The position numbers and the translations under genes are program-made. The notes beneath the pieces were generated by a model. It ran no database searches and had not been told where the DNA came from. It saw nothing but the letters and a program-made list of their open reading frames with translations. From positions 17,461,676 through 17,525,675 of the forward strand of contig CATQJL010000316.1 of assembly GCA_958299035.1 (NCBI GenBank): DNA of 64,000 nucleotides, read 5' to 3'. Shown here piece by piece: positions 51,280-64,000 of this stretch (positions within the stretch are counted from its first letter, which is position 1; every line of letters begins with the position of its first letter). The stretch comes from Cylicocyclus nassatus. Taxonomy: Eukaryota > Nematoda > Chromadorea > Rhabditida > Strongylidae.

Positions 51280-51454
51280 TAAAAGCGACCCTGAAGCACG
51301 GGAGTTTGGGCGGCCTTATGTTTAACCTACGGGGTTCTTTTGAGGGGTTCAGCTCGGTCAACCGAGTGAACGACGAGTGATATACTATAGGTCTATTGGT
51401 GGCGAAGAAATCTGAAAAAAGATGGAGGAGATTCACAGTTTAAGTTCTTCGTTT

Positions 51455-51800
51455 ATCTATGTATATAAAACTATAAAATTGCCAGTTTGGAGCGTATGTG
51501 CGTTATAGAAACGCGCGCTACTCAACCGATTCAGCTGGAACTTTGCACACATATGTTTTCGACCCTTGCGCAGATGATAGGCTACTTTTTGCGGCGATTC
51601 GTTCGGCCCTTCTATCGATTTATTGATTTGTTTACATTTTCCTAGAGAATTGAAGGGTTATCATGTTCAATCAAGCATTTTCCATACTCATGTATAGGAG
51701 GGCGGTGAAGCTCATTTTGACTTCAGGATCATGAGGATGCGGTTTCCAAGCGGATGTCCCACGGTAAGTCATACATAACATATATGAGGGGGGGGGGCTC
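51455..51800. repeat. Interspersed repeat with ATATAAA head
   Basis: Begins TATGTATATAAAACTATAAA and continues ...AACCGATTCAGCTGGAACTTTGCACACATA. The order of landmarks matches, in opposite orientation, the repeat at 56160-56475. Ends near a G-run at 51787. Class not determined. Confidence 0.5.
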
Positions 51801-51809
51801 GCAGTGCAG

Positions 51810-52740
51810 ATAACCAATGGCCCGGACTGAACCGTGAAAGCCAGCTAGTTCGGTATAAACAGCACCTCGTCGATCAACATCTTGGTGACCAGTCAGAGAA
51901 ACAGACAGTTACGAGGCAACCATAATAGCACGTTTTTCTAATGTGCATTTCCTAGCATAAAAGAGAGAGCTCTAGAAAACAAATAATCCCGTGTAATTTG
52001 TTAGTGCTTGCTCTTTTTTGACTCAAGACTTTGAGGCGACCAGCATTTCGAAACATGGTTCATGGTTCGATCTGATTCTTTACGTTATCCCCTTTCCTTT
52101 AATCGCTAAAAACAATTTTTAAGGCATCTATTAGTCCTCCAGGGGCAATAAAAGGAAATAAGTGTGCGTCAATCTCGTGTCGCTCCCAAATCCGTGTCTG
52201 ATTTCTGAAGCCCGACTTTACCTCACTTCCTCCCAAGGAACAGATCAAGAATGGATACATTGTATTTTCAATGTAATTCTAGCTGTCATGCTCTTCTCGG
52301 TCGCTCAGCAATATGCTTTGCATATTACAACAAAGAGCTATATCCGGTTGGTTTGTGAAAGAACCATTTTATACAAAAACCGTTATTGTACGACTTGGAA
52401 CCGGTGCTGATTGGTCGAGCCATTCGGTACACTTTTTTGCAGAGCTTTCTCGGCAGATATCGTTTTTTGTCTCCAAGAATTAGCTGCTCATCGTTTTCCG
52501 GTTACCTTCATGAAATTCTTGGCTAGGTACTGAACCGAACTCTGCAGAGACTGATCGATTAAGCACTACATACTCGTATCAATGAAATTTATTGAGCTGA
52601 CATCAAAGTTGCTAATCACTGGTCAAGAATGAGAGTTGAGATTAGAAGGCGTGTGACACTAGCAGAACTCAAAAATGTGGAGAAACAAATTGTGAATAAT
52701 CCACAGGTTTATACAACTCAGGTACAAATACTGTGAGAAA
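51810..52740. other. Gene-free stretch downstream of the copine gene
   Basis: No exon recognised. A minus-strand AATAAA at 52769-52764, about 200 nt after the copine stop, is the likely polyadenylation signal. Confidence 0.4.
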
Positions 52741-52970
52741 GAAGAGAAGCATTTTTATAGCAATTTATTATTGAAGAATAAAAATTTACACTCACTACGA
52801 ACAGATCTGACTCTACTCCACTCAAAAGATCTATCTCAAGTAGGTAAGCAGTGTTAAGACTTTGGAGTTGACAATGATCGTAATTTAAATTTCGCATGTA
52901 ATATTTACTGTGAGCAGCAAACATGTATAGATTATGGAGCACCAAAAAGTTAACAGATCTTTGAAGCTCG

Positions 52971-55900
52971 CTAATGGGCCATTTCTTTACGAATTTCGGA
53001 ACCTCGCGGTGGAATCGATCGATTTTTGAGAAGTCCCAGTTCGCAGATGATTCTGTACTGATCCGGAATCTCCAACAGGGATTGCACAGCAAGTTTCACA
53101 TCCCCTTCGGCTTTTCCGACAGTCCGTCGCATAATCTCAAATGTTTACATCACTACTATGATACTACTTACTTTCTCGTCACTCTTGGAGTCATGTATCA
53201 TAGTGAACTATACAGAGGAACGGCGGTAAAGCATCTTTTGAAAAGTTATTCTGCAGCTTCTATTTTGTTACAACAAAGAAGGGCTCACAATGTTCATTAG
53301 CAGTATTTGAATTCCCAAAGTACAAAGAGTGTGTGCGCAGCACAATAAGTATGAAGGGATTGTCCAGGTCTGGGCCTGTCACGTCTCCGCGATGCGAGCA
53401 CACTTTGAAGTACGGGGCGCACTGATTGCCGCGCTACTAGGTAAAGATTGCGAAAATCACGCACATTGCGCCAATCGTCTCCGGACCATTCTTTGCTTGG
53501 AGCGTCTTCAGCTAAACGACCGTATAAATCGGGGAGCCTTAAATTAATGCCTGCTAGCTTTCGTCTCTAATCGATATTCACTGGTTGCGTCTCCATTTCC
53601 GGCTCGTGCTATGCATATTCTGTTTGTTTGGACGTCTCTTTTGAAGCGTGCAAGCGAATCATAATTGGATCTGGACTAGTTTGCAAGGTAAGATCAGATC
53701 GAGCTGCTTCTGAGATGTCTAGGAATCGAGAATTAGTTAGATGGAAAGAGCCTTCCCCCCCCCCCCTTCTTGATCTGTATGTTCAAATCATAGGCCGGAT
53801 CCTAGAAATGGAATTATTTGGAACATTAATACAGATAGACTACAATACTACAGATAGACAAAAAGTACACTTTTAGAGTATGGGATTCCTGCTCGCGCGC
53901 AGGGACATAAGCTCTGGGCTCGGTTGCGTCGTTGTTAGCGGTCACACAAATTTGTTTGAGTACTCTCACTCATTTTCCCAAACATGCTAGTGGTTGTTTA
54001 GATCAAATGCTGGTGAAGTCGAAATCCCCTTGGCGATTGAAAGGGTGAGAAGGAAAGAGAATGTTGATTTTATGACGTGAGCTTCAGTGAAACGTTCTTA
54101 AATTTAACGAACTTACATCATGGTATTCAACGAAATGGAAATTATCCCAAGGGCGTTTCGGCAAAGATTCATCAAATACCTGAAGTATAAGATTTTTTTT
54201 GGTCAGAAGCGGCGTTTACACAAATGAAAGGTATGTACCGACCCTCATCATTTCCCAAGGTCCATCACCGACACCAACTACGATGATCGAAAGCGGATAT
54301 TGACATGCTTGCACAATTGCCCGTCTGGTCGCTCGTTCATTAGTCACTTGACCGTCAGCAATTATTACCAATATATGGTACTAAATAAAAGCAATTTTCT
54401 GTTGAATAAAACTAATTTATGTGTAATACGTTCGAGTAAGTTTTCCGCTCAATATAGTGTGCTTGCGGTGACGAAAAAATGCGTAAAATTTGCTCCTAAA
54501 CAAATAGTTACGCTTTGATTCCTTTTACGTGCGTGTGCGAACTACCGGCATTTCAGGCATAGCTATTTATTCAAGCGCAAATTTCACCGTATTTTCCCAC
54601 ACCGCAAACACACTATATTGAACCGAAAATTTGCTTCACTTTACATCTATTTACGCCGTTTTGATGAACACGGCATAGATAAAAGGACCTCTGAATCACC
54701 CGTAACAATCCGAGCTGAAGAAGGGTATCCGAACATTTTCATTGGTCGCGTTTAGCAAACAATAACTTACATCACTGGCAGACTGACAAATCTCCATTGC
54801 CTGGTATATGAGGGGAGCAAAATTTGTAGGACCACTGAGATCTACAGTTGGCGTTACTTCGTTATATATCCTAAAAAAAGGTAGTCATAACTAAAAAGCT
54901 GCCTCTGAAAACATTCAACATCAAAACTCACTTAAGCACTTCTTCAAGAGATGTGCAGTCACCATTTTGTTTCAAAGGAAAGACACTCCAATCGCCAGTT
55001 TTTGCGTCACCAAAGCCAAATACTGGGATGCGACCCGTGCTGGCAAAAGGAGCGAGAGTACGACCAAGAATGGTTATTACCTAGAATTGTAGAGCTAAAT
55101 TCAGTAATGAATGCTGATCTATTCTCATCTTAATCTGTGGAACGCTTTCATGAAAAAGTCAAAACACCAACAAGTACTACAAACGTATGGCACTGAAATC
55201 TCAAAATTAGTTTATTAAATTAGCTGGTTTACACATTATATCAATTTTCACTCGGGTAACAAAAAAACTAAACATAGAATATAGATAAAATGGTTTTTCT
55301 GTGATTGGAATGGTGACCGCACTGGCACAGAGCGTGTGCATGATTGGGGTATTCAAAAAAGTGAATTTTCCATAGAAGCTTCAAACACCCATGCAAATCA
55401 TAAGCGATACTGTGCTCATCATTGAATATTCTTGGAAAGCTTATTTGCAATTTTGCAAACTACAAGAACGTATGTTAGTCAGGTTATCAGTTTATGGAAA
55501 AGCTAGGTTCTTGTGGAATATTCCTGCTTTCCATTGGAACGTTTAGTTTGTAGCTATTGCAATAATCTATTATCCACAGTTAGCGAACTCACCATGTGAG
55601 AAATTGGAAGCAAAACGGACATTAGTCTAGTTTTCTTCACAATCAAACAAACTTGCTTAGCCCTGTGCTATCTTTACTTTGTCTGCTGATAGATTACTGC
55701 TTCACCTGCTGGTAGGGATTTTTGACGCTTGGATGTATAGTGTGCAGAGATCGTCCGCCAAACGAGTCCTCACCTTGGTATTTATTGCTGGCAGTGTAGT
55801 CGATTCCTGTAATGTGTCAACAACAACTCTAGGAACCTACCAGCAAACATTTTCCTAATTGTTGAGATGACAATGAACTCAAAATTATTAACCCACTCTA

Positions 55901-58900
55901 GAGAACACAAATCAAGCAGCGCTCTGAAAATTCAAAATAGCGCTCACCGAAAATCATGTTCGTGTTTTCCAATCCGGCTTTACGCATAGCGTCCGATAAT
56001 GTGTCAAGGCTGTCAATCGTCAGCAGCATCTCTTGCATAGAAGTAACGCCCAACACGGAAAGCAGTGAAGACTGTTTCCGTAACTAAAATGCTTCAATAA
56101 TGATTTGTAGCGTATATTAGCTTAAGCAGCAGATTAAGATCTAGTATAACATATAACAGACTAGTTGACTTACCCGGCTCCGCCCGGCCCTGTCATTATT
56201 ATATTCGTAATCAGCATGCTCGATTACCCCCCTGTGCCAACTCCCAGCCCCGTAGCTCAAATTTTGCAACAAATCGATAAAATCGATATCGATTGATGAC
56301 GAAAAGTAGTCTATGGCACCCGCCGGGGCCCGAAGTGTATGTGTGCCAAGTTTGGTCCGGATCGGTTTAGAAATGGAATTTTTTATTCGGAACATACGTA
56401 CACACATACAGACAGACAGACAGACAGACAGACATACAGACAAACAGACATTCAGCTTTATATATAAGATACGATCTGCATGGAAAATAGTTTGTACAAA
56501 CAACCCCTTCACTCCATTTCAAAAATGTTGAATTCTAAGTTCAAAACATGGAAAAATTTGATACTATCAACTACAAGCTTTTGACACTCACTAAGGTATT
56601 AGAGGGCCTCCAGGCGCAGGAGGCTAATCTGGAACGGCGGCCTTATTTAAAGTACCGTCCGTGGCGGTGCAAATTATTCACGGCCTAGCCATCTCCAAGC
56701 TTGTCCCTAACGTATTTGGCCGACGGACGACTTGTATCAGCTTGCATGCTATCGCGGAGGTCCCACCGCTCTCATTAGTAAATCATTTGCGCTACCGCTT
56801 AAACAATGTTTTTGTTCGGGCTACCCAGCTATTCCACATCAAGCCCTACCGGCCCAGATTCGCCTGAGCATAGCCTCTGAACCAAATAACAAGCTACTTA
56901 GGTGACATGCAGCATTGCAACATAGTGGGAATTTACCGCTGTGCATAAGATATATATTGCCTGCATTAATTACTGTGCTAAGTAGTGAGAAAGAAGTGGA
57001 TTACCCTCGGGTATCCTTCATTCTTGCTTCGTGCGCTTGACCCAGAAGCCAATGAAGATGCACTTTGAGCTCGGGCAGTTGCAGAAGTAATGTATGGCGC
57101 CTGAAAACAAGGACTATATTATTTACGATGCCATATTGTAGTGTTCTAATAAGTGCAAATTGAACAACCGGGGATGATCTGAATTCAAAAGATTAGATTA
57201 TTTTGATGTGTTTCGGTAGTCCCCATAACTTGCTTTCGGGACGTGTATGCTTGATAATTTCCTGGTTGGAACTCATACGTAGGCGATACAATAACACATC
57301 CCGATATAGTGTGACGATCAAAGGAAGTATTTTCGGTCAAAACGCTTTACCAAAAGATATCTAAAGCATAATAGAAAGCATTGTGGCAATTCCAGACTCT
57401 ATTCGCTATCTGTTAGGCTAGTCCTAAAGTCAAGTTTTCTAAGCTAGCAAATGAAAACTAGTGTGCAAGATTATACAGAAATGCTCAAATGGATAGCTGA
57501 AATTCAGAGCACTCTGTACAGTAGAATAACTTTTTTCTCTCACTCTCACATACTCATCACTGCTCTTTCTAACACTAGACGGATATAGACAAATTTTTTT
57601 TGAATCTTACACCGATTCGTTAATATCAATTATCAATCTCAAAATTGTTTCTCATTTTCAATAAAATTAACACATTTAAGGTAAAGCACAAATTCAGTTT
57701 GTCAAGCATTAAGGGCAAATAACAGTATTGTATTTTTTATCTATGAATGAACGATAAGTCATCGGTTGTTTTAGTTGATCTTACTCCAAAAAAAAACTGT
57801 AGGATAGTCCACTCAGATTACAACTGAAAGCCATTAACTTGGAAAAACTTCACATTCAATCATAATAGCCAATTCACCGTGATGACAGTTCTTTTTTATA
57901 ATGGTGGCTGAGTTACAAGTTGTGTCAACTATGTGCTCCCTTTCCCGTAGCGACTACGCACCGCATGCGTGGGCATCGCGCAGCGACCGAAGATCGATCG
58001 CAAACGCTCGAGCGCTACGGGGCCAACGCGGCTAAACTAGCGCTGCGCTTGGGCTGATCAAAAAGGAAGCACATCGTTGACATAGACATATAGATTTTGT
58101 ATTCATAATTATGGATGAGCAAAGCAGAAATGCAAACAAAGTGTTGCGCTTTTTGCATGTATGGAAACTTCGAAAAATGTGCCGTACAAGAACTACCTGC
58201 GCCATAGGTGTCTTCTGCAGTGAAGTGTGTTTGTGATCCCGAAGTCTATGCGGTTCTGAAAGAAAAACTTGTGCGCGCTAGAAATACATCCATGAGTGCA
58301 TACCCATGCCTTCCGCAGCAGCACGATCAAAGTATTCTTGCAAATTGTCGCTGTTTTCGCTCATCTGATCTGGCGGTATTTCGACAGATTGAATTTCAGG
58401 CGCGTACGTGATATCATCGTGCTCGTCATGCTCTACTCGGTCGAATACCTGTAAGGTGATTTTTTTAGCGTTTATTATTTATTTACTCTGATATCTTCCA
58501 ACAATATTTTGGATATATTTCATCTTCTAATTTTCGATACTAACGGTGACAGAATTGAACGGACAGCTTTCGTTATGTTTTCTGTCGTCATAAAAACAGT
58601 TTATGCGAGTACGGAAATAGGGTGCACTCTACTGGCCAAAGGATGATCATGAAGAACAGAAATCCAACACCATTTGAGTCAACTCAATTTAAATACACAT
58701 AAGGCAAACCTCCATCGTTTTGAACTGACGGCTTGTGGGGTCGCCAGATGGTAAGCGTATTTGCTGCTGCTGGAAATGAAGAGACTCAAATAGGAGGCTA
58801 TTATGAAGCTTTCTGTTTTACTTGACTGATGTATTGCCACAATCTGTGCATTTTCTTACTCCAATCATTAAAAGAAATGATTCCAACCTGTGGACGTTTC

Positions 58901-61488
58901 ATACTGCCTTGGCTGCTCAGCATTTCCTCTTCTATAACAAAAGCACCAGCAGATGGAACGCTCTAAAATAAAATTCTTTTCTCTGGTGTTCTTGACCTCG
59001 TAAAGATTTGTAATTATGCAAAATGAGCAGTCTGCGGTTTAAAAGAGTATGTGTGAAGTATCAACGTCGCAAGGCTAATCGCATTACTCGGCCAAAGATA
59101 CTGATGGTAATACAGTCATTAGGCTTGCCCATCCCTATCCTTGACTTGCTTGCATCTTGGCCTCAAATCACTCGAAGTAACTCCGCAAGCCAGATTCCAG
59201 AAGTAAAAGCGTTTTAGCCGAACGCTGCAGAGCAGCTTGCGCTTGGAGAGGATATCGTAAGCTTGTGTTATGTCAAGGGAAAAGTGGTTTAAGGGGTGCG
59301 ATTGCAGCCCCCGGGCCGGATGGTGGATGCAAGTGCGATAAATGACTTTAAGAGTGATGACAATTTCACTTTTTAGCTAGACATTCTACTGGCTTTACCG
59401 GAAACATTGTTCTACTAGCCCAAATCCAAAAATTATAGGTTCGGGTTTAATGTACAATTTGCGCCTATTCTCCATAAAAGTACAAGAAAATGGTGTCAGC
59501 AAACTATCCAACAATATGAGGTTGAATATGGGGTTGAATGAAAAAGATCTGATCTTTAGCTTAACTCATGTGCAGCGAGTTCGATCCTTATGGATTGATC
59601 GATTACGAAGCTGCTCAGCAGCGACTAAGGAAACATCTCCGATTATTGTCTTGTAACAATTTTCAAAAGGTCCGAGCACTACAAAGGGAAAGGTGTGCTT
59701 AAGGCATGGAGGACTAAACGTCGTTTAAAGTGGGTTGCCTAACGCAGACGTCGCGACGAAGTACGCAGCTCCATGCATCGCAGACCTAACGGATTTGTAT
59801 CGGCTGTACGGGAGCCTATCGGCAACATATAGTCTCTTATGTGTACTGAGCTGTAATAATCGAGTCAAGATCTTCCCTGTCACAGCTTGAAGTGGGTGCT
59901 TTGAGCTTACATCAGTTTTATGTACTGGTGCCTCTTCACTGAAGCTAACTTGTGAAGAAGTCTAACAGGAAACTGAAGTCTTCTAGGCATGTAAATATGT
60001 CAATTTTATTCATCGTTTCTTAGAGGCAGCGTCCGGGCAAGATCTCCCCCACCCAGATTAGCATATAATTGTAAAGAGGGGCCCATGAGTATCCGATCTG
60101 CGTTGGTCCAATCCTTTGACGTGCCCTCTAAAAGGAGATACGGGCCTGTGATACGTATCACAAGCCGCCCCTTCGTATCACAAAGCACCCCTGAGGACGA
60201 GTGCTTACGCAGGTGTGCGGTTGCATTGCAGTTGCATTGCAGTTGCACTGCGCACTGCAATGCAACTGCATCCGTGCAGTTGCAGCTCCTCCCGCTGGCA
60301 TGACGATGAGGACGAGCAATTCGAAACTCGTCCGCATCTTGAAAAGGGGGTCCCCAAGAACCGGGTTTTTTTTGGGAATTTTGAACACTTTGGACCTTAC
60401 AGCTGTAATCAGGGCCACGGAAAGGCCCCAGAATGGCAGAAACATGAGAGGCGAAATTTTGCCCGGACGCTGCCTTTAACTGTTCGATCTCGGCAAGAAG
60501 AGCATTTGAGATAACGATTTAGCAAGCCGTACTAAACCAGGAACCTAATAATTGTTCATTCAAGGAATTTAGGTAAGCATTTTTCTGTTTTCGCGACATG
60601 AAACTAACACAATTTGGTTAGATTTCCTTATGTTTTTTCAAAGGACACCTTCACCTGTCTTTCATAACATGATCAAGATTGTTCGAAATTCATACGCAAT
60701 ATTTTCCATTAGAAATTTTTCACAACTAACCATCTTACAAGGGAAGTTCGTTTACTCGAATTGCCTCTTCAAAAGAGTCCTCTACCGCTTTGAAGAGCAT
60801 TAAACACTGATTCCAAACCTGTTTCCATTATCTGCAATTGCCTCTGGATGCCGAGTAGTGGATGTTTTTTTTTTGGAGCGAAAGATGAACGCTAAATTTA
60901 GGGAACAACCGTCACTGTCTTTTCCTCTCAATTAACGTTAGACAAATTGCGCATTCAAATTTTCAACCTCAGAAACGGCCATAACTTGGCTTGCAAAAAC
61001 GTTTAGTAAATAAAGAAGACAGATTGAGTAAGTCAACGAAGAAAATTTCGGTAAAATCGTTCACTGCTCTAAGTGGTATAGAATTTATACAAAAGGGCTA
61101 CTTCGACTAAACGGACTCCCCTTGTTAGACTCACACCTCCTATCAAGTTACTTGGTTTGTTTGAAAGAAATACTTACCTCCTGATTCCCTAAGTATTCAA
61201 TAGCATCTGCCACATACATCTCGGCATTCACAACATTTCGTGGATCTTCGCGACCGTTATCCTAAAATGCTCGAATGCTCTAGAAGTGACGCACGAATCC
61301 AAACTAGTCATCTCAAAGTAAAGCTAACAGAAGTGGTATTTTCTTTCAACACAGCAGCAGTCACATATAATCGTTAAATGGTTTTGTTAAGGTTTTATAA
61401 ACATCAAATGACTTACCACAATATAGATTGGTTGCGTGGATGCAGGGTCTGTAGGTACAAATTTAGGCGTTCCACTGACATCAGCATC
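52971..61488 (-). CDS. Copine/vWA-domain protein of RGLG type, 5' end not found
   Basis: Cytoplasmic or membrane-associated vWA protein; the function in nematodes is not established, while plant RGLG relatives are RING E3 ligases. Exons, all phase-consistent: 61488-61417, 61261-61178, 58962-58888, 58769-58710, 58448-58304, 58255-58197, 57100-57005, 56083-55948, 55806-55706, 55080-54932, 54870-54771, 54380-54243, 54179-54117, 53135-52971; 480 residues without the missing start. The N-terminal 200 residues are low-complexity and acidic ([14 protein letters not shown]). The vWA/copine core spans about 225-430: [18 protein letters not shown] (MIDAS DxTxS), [23 protein letters not shown] (MIDAS Thr), [19 protein letters not shown] (MIDAS Asp), [32 protein letters not shown], then [17 protein letters not shown]. 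No RING finger follows, unlike plant RGLG. The donor after MM-R is non-consensus (GTCGGT). The first exon may lie beyond 61.5 kb or outside the window. Confidence 0.88.
56160..56475. repeat. Interspersed repeat with (ACAG)n tail in a copine intron
   Basis: Contains GTGTGCCAAGTTTGGTCCGG, then a CAGACAGACAGA microsatellite (about 56403-56433) and a TATATATAAGAT end. It is probably the same class as 51455-51800, reversed. Open frames with CLSVCLSV repeats are the microsatellite translated. Confidence 0.6.
57923..58082. repeat. Short inverted-repeat element in a copine intron
   Basis: TGTCAACTATGTGCTCCCTTT at the left pairs with AAAGGAAGCACATCGTTGACA at the right. The interior is GC-rich with CGCTCGAGCG and CGATCGATCG palindromes. 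160 bp, non-coding. Confidence 0.75.
60021..60479. repeat. MITE, TTAAAGGC family, in the long copine intron
   Basis: Ends TTAGAGGCAGCGTCCGGGCA and TGCCCGGACGCTGCCTTTAA. The centre holds several TTGCATTGCAGTTGCA motifs that form a local palindrome. About 459 bp of the 2.2-kb intron. Confidence 0.8.
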
Positions 61489-61659
61489 CTAAAGAGTTGC
61501 AAAGATTCATTAGTTCTACTTTTTGTTGTTGTTGTTTCATGCACCAAAAGAAGGCATGTTTCATGCATGTGAAGCTTTTCAAGATAGTATCTGTGAAGCC
61601 TTTCGAAATAATCAGAAAGATGTCGAACTTTGAACTTCGACCAAAGCAACTATGATCAA

Positions 61660-62880
61660 AATCAACATTTCACGAGTTTGAAAACTGACACGAACAGCAG
61701 CTGAAGCACGTGAAAAAAGAGGCTCCGAAGCTCGCTATCTATTTTCTTATCTAACAAGGGAAGGATACTTGGTGACCGTGGCTTTTTGCAGCTAGCTGTA
61801 TACCTGAAGATGCGCCTTGAAACGTTGTTAAAATTTATGTTCATTATCCGTTGTGAGATTCCCTGAATGAAGTTATAAACTTTTTCCATATTAATCTCAC
61901 GAGATCTGGGCAGTCGAAATCGCACAGGCGTTTAAGATTCCAATATATTGGAGGCAGTTTTCTTGAGCTTAACTTGAGACTTTACTTGATTTGGACGCTT
62001 CTCTGTAGTGCGTAAGTGGTATTCCAACGATGTTGGTGCATGTCATGAAAACAGTGCTGGGAGAAAAATGTTAACAGCCTTTTTGGAAGAGCGCACAGCT
62101 AGACAACGAAAGCGGAATTGGAATTAATTAGAATTAGCGCCAAGATCCATTTAACGGTGTACGTTTCATCTCAAAAGGGCACGGCCACTAAGTATCCTTC
62201 ATTGTAAGTTAGACTCTAAGTTTACTCCAAATCAAACCAATCAGATCTTTAATCCCAGTTTTAACCGTGCTACATAGGAGCAACACCCTTCTGGCGTCTC
62301 ATTCAAATGTTATGAGACCGCACTGCGCAGGCAGGTTCTCTTTGTGCTACAGTCTTTATTGCGTACCTGTGCAACTGGTGAAACAATTACGGGAGGAGAG
62401 AACTGGCTGCGCGTTGGGAATGCTTGTTGTGTGGGTTGCGCCACCTCAGGTCCAATGTCTGATCCGAAATCGTACTCCTTGTACAAGTCCTAAAAATCCT
62501 TTTTCGGATGATTTGTTTATCAGATGTATATAACTTGGGCAATTGCCGCACCATCTGATATAAGACAGCTTTATTCTGTTTAACCATTTTTTATTTGTTA
62601 GAGCTAGATCGATATGCGGAAATGTGTTATATTAGTAGTTGCGACTACAGCTGGGTCAATACTTTAGACTTTGAAAGGCAAAGAAATAAATTGTACTGTT
62701 GAATAAATGATTGTCAAAGCTTTGGCCGGTTTTCCCACAGGTAATACCTTTTTTTTAGTTTTTTGAAGCTTGAAAAAAAACTTTTTAGCGTAAGTTTTTA
62801 CTTGAAGTGTTTTTGAGTATTTCATACAAAACCGAATCCTGATGTTTTGTTGAATTGCTGACTATATGGATACAGTCATT
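61660..62880. other. Stretch upstream of the last identified copine exon
   Basis: The 5' exon of the copine gene may be here but was not found. The minus-strand frame 61662-61925 (87 codons) overlaps a sequence related to the inverted repeat at 9565 and is doubtful. The plus-strand frame 62267-62533 has no recognisable domain. Confidence 0.35.
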
Positions 62881-62900
62881 ATAAGCGGTCATCAGTTGAT

Positions 62901-63485
62901 ATGGATACAGTCATTATCAGCGGTCATCAGGGATCATACTCCGCATTGACGATTGGCGAGCACGGATATGCGGGATCGGAGGAATGTCCATCGATTGAAG
63001 AAGTGGTCAGAGTACCGTCTCCTGTTTTCTTCTGAAGTGATTTTCTCGCTTCGGAATGCGCCTTTTGCGGCAGAACGTGATTGATTACTTATTGTTAGTA
63101 AAGGGAGCTATTGCACAACGTCAAAATCTCACCATCCATAATTTGTTGGACGATGCCTTTAACAGATAGGTATATGGCTAAATCCTAAAGCTCCATATTT
63201 CACGTATTTCAGTCGCGACGCGATTTGGTAATACGTAAATTGCTTATAAGTCATCAAAAGCTTAATGAAATCAAAAAGGAGGAAGCAGTTTATCAATTTA
63301 CGAATGTTATACAACTATGCATTATGGGTCTGCGAGAGTTGCATATGAAGACAACTGGCAAATTGGCAAACGTGTCGAGGCTGAAAACGCATGGAGTGTT
63401 TCCGGAGCCTAACAATCGCATTACTGCATATCCTGGAGACATTTGCGATCTGATATACGCATTGCACACCACGCGCGCCACATGA
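62901..63485 (+). CDS. Small unrecognised protein, two exons
   Basis: I do not recognise this protein. Exon 62901-63011 (37 codons, MDTVIISGHQGSYSALTIGE...) ends at a GTACCG donor and joins in phase 0 to 63213-63485, whose acceptor is GTATTTCAG, giving 127 residues. The second exon is open for 90 codons with balanced composition: basic N-terminal half (RRDLVIRKLLISHQKLNEIKK), then VIQLCIMGLRELHMKTTG, then YPGDICDLIYALH. No signal peptide or clear domain. The 201-bp intron carries a TTAAAGGC-type fragment. A near-identical copy of the first about 26 coding bases sits immediately upstream (62875-62895), in a frame that closes quickly, so the true start or a preceding exon is uncertain. Confidence 0.5.
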
Positions 63486-63489
63486 AGGC

Positions 63490-64000
63490 GTGAAATTACA
63501 ACTGCTGATTGTCAAGGCTTTTTTCTCCTTGTTTTCGTTTCTCTATTGGAATGTTTGAATATTTATTAGTTAAGTACTTTTTTGCAGTTTGTACGATAGA
63601 AAACGTTATCAAGGACTTTTTACTAAGAGTGTCGTCTACTGCCGTTAATATTGTACAGACATATTAAGTATATTAAGTCACATATTGAGTTACAAGTGAC
63701 TCGACGATACCTAGGAGTCTCAGATAGCACCATTTTGACTACTTCCCTTCATTATCCCCCGTTTCTAGCAGTTTCCTATCCTTTGAGTCAGATTAATCAC
63801 CCGGTTCTGTTTCTGATCCAGAACTCCACAAATCCTATTATTGCCTCGCAAAACATAGCTAAGGTTCTACATTTTGACTGCCCCAACCGTGTCTGAGCTT
63901 TTATATGCGATAGTCGGTCGCTGGACTAAGTGGACCAATCTCCTACGTTTACTTCGCTGCATCCGAAGTTGCCAATGCCCCTTTCGCATAAATGTGGATG
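63490..64000. other. Right edge, nothing recognised
   Basis: Presumed 3' UTR and downstream sequence of the small gene at 62.9 kb. No exon or repeat was identified. Confidence 0.35.

Overview
The window is nuclear DNA from a nematode, most likely a clade V (strongylid-type) species. Coding exons are short and joined by GT-AG introns of about 45-100 bp with pyrimidine-rich TTTCAG-like acceptors. Several start codons sit a few bases after a splice-acceptor-like TTTCAG, as expected for spliced-leader trans-splicing. The proteins match nematode or metazoan housekeeping families, and the intergenic DNA and long introns are full of small inverted-repeat elements and one decayed LINE. Nothing points to a prokaryote, virus or organelle. 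No operon, CRISPR array, rRNA or intact tRNA gene was seen.

Six genes can be reconstructed exon by exon with consistent reading phase. They are ATP6AP2 / (pro)renin receptor (minus, 8.16-10.55 kb), the DNA primase small subunit PRIM1 (plus, 11.95-13.25 kb, apparently C-terminally truncated), RCC1 / ran-3 (minus, 16.50-20.59 kb), PYROXD1 (plus, 30.26-34.48 kb), an atypical E2F7/8 (efl-3-like) repressor (plus, 41.35-46.72 kb), and a copine-type vWA protein of the RGLG kind (minus, 52.97-61.49 kb, N-terminal exon not found). Three further spliced genes encode proteins I do not recognise: a Lys/Ser-rich protein (0.97-2.97 kb, minus), an acidic repeat-rich disordered protein (22.92-24.18 kb, minus) and a small protein (62.90-63.49 kb, plus). 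Weaker exon candidates lie at 4.26-4.57, 14.4-15.3 and 47.3-49.0 kb.

The rest is repeat-rich. A dead RTE-like LINE occupies 26.3-29.0 kb and has inverted-repeat elements inserted in it. At least four families of non-autonomous inverted-repeat elements recur: ends TTAAAGGC; ends GATTCAACTGG; CAGGGCTCGGCAC with an 8-bp target duplication; and large fold-backs built from GAACTGTGCGGGAAC. Almost every intron longer than 400 bp holds one of these. The oddest arrangement is at 11.0-14.3 kb, where the shortened primase gene is bracketed by two inverted arms, each carrying a GC-rich minisatellite and the same terminal sequence. I found no coherent new multi-gene system. The genes look like an ordinary chromosomal neighbourhood of cell-cycle and replication (primase, RCC1, E2F) and membrane or redox functions.
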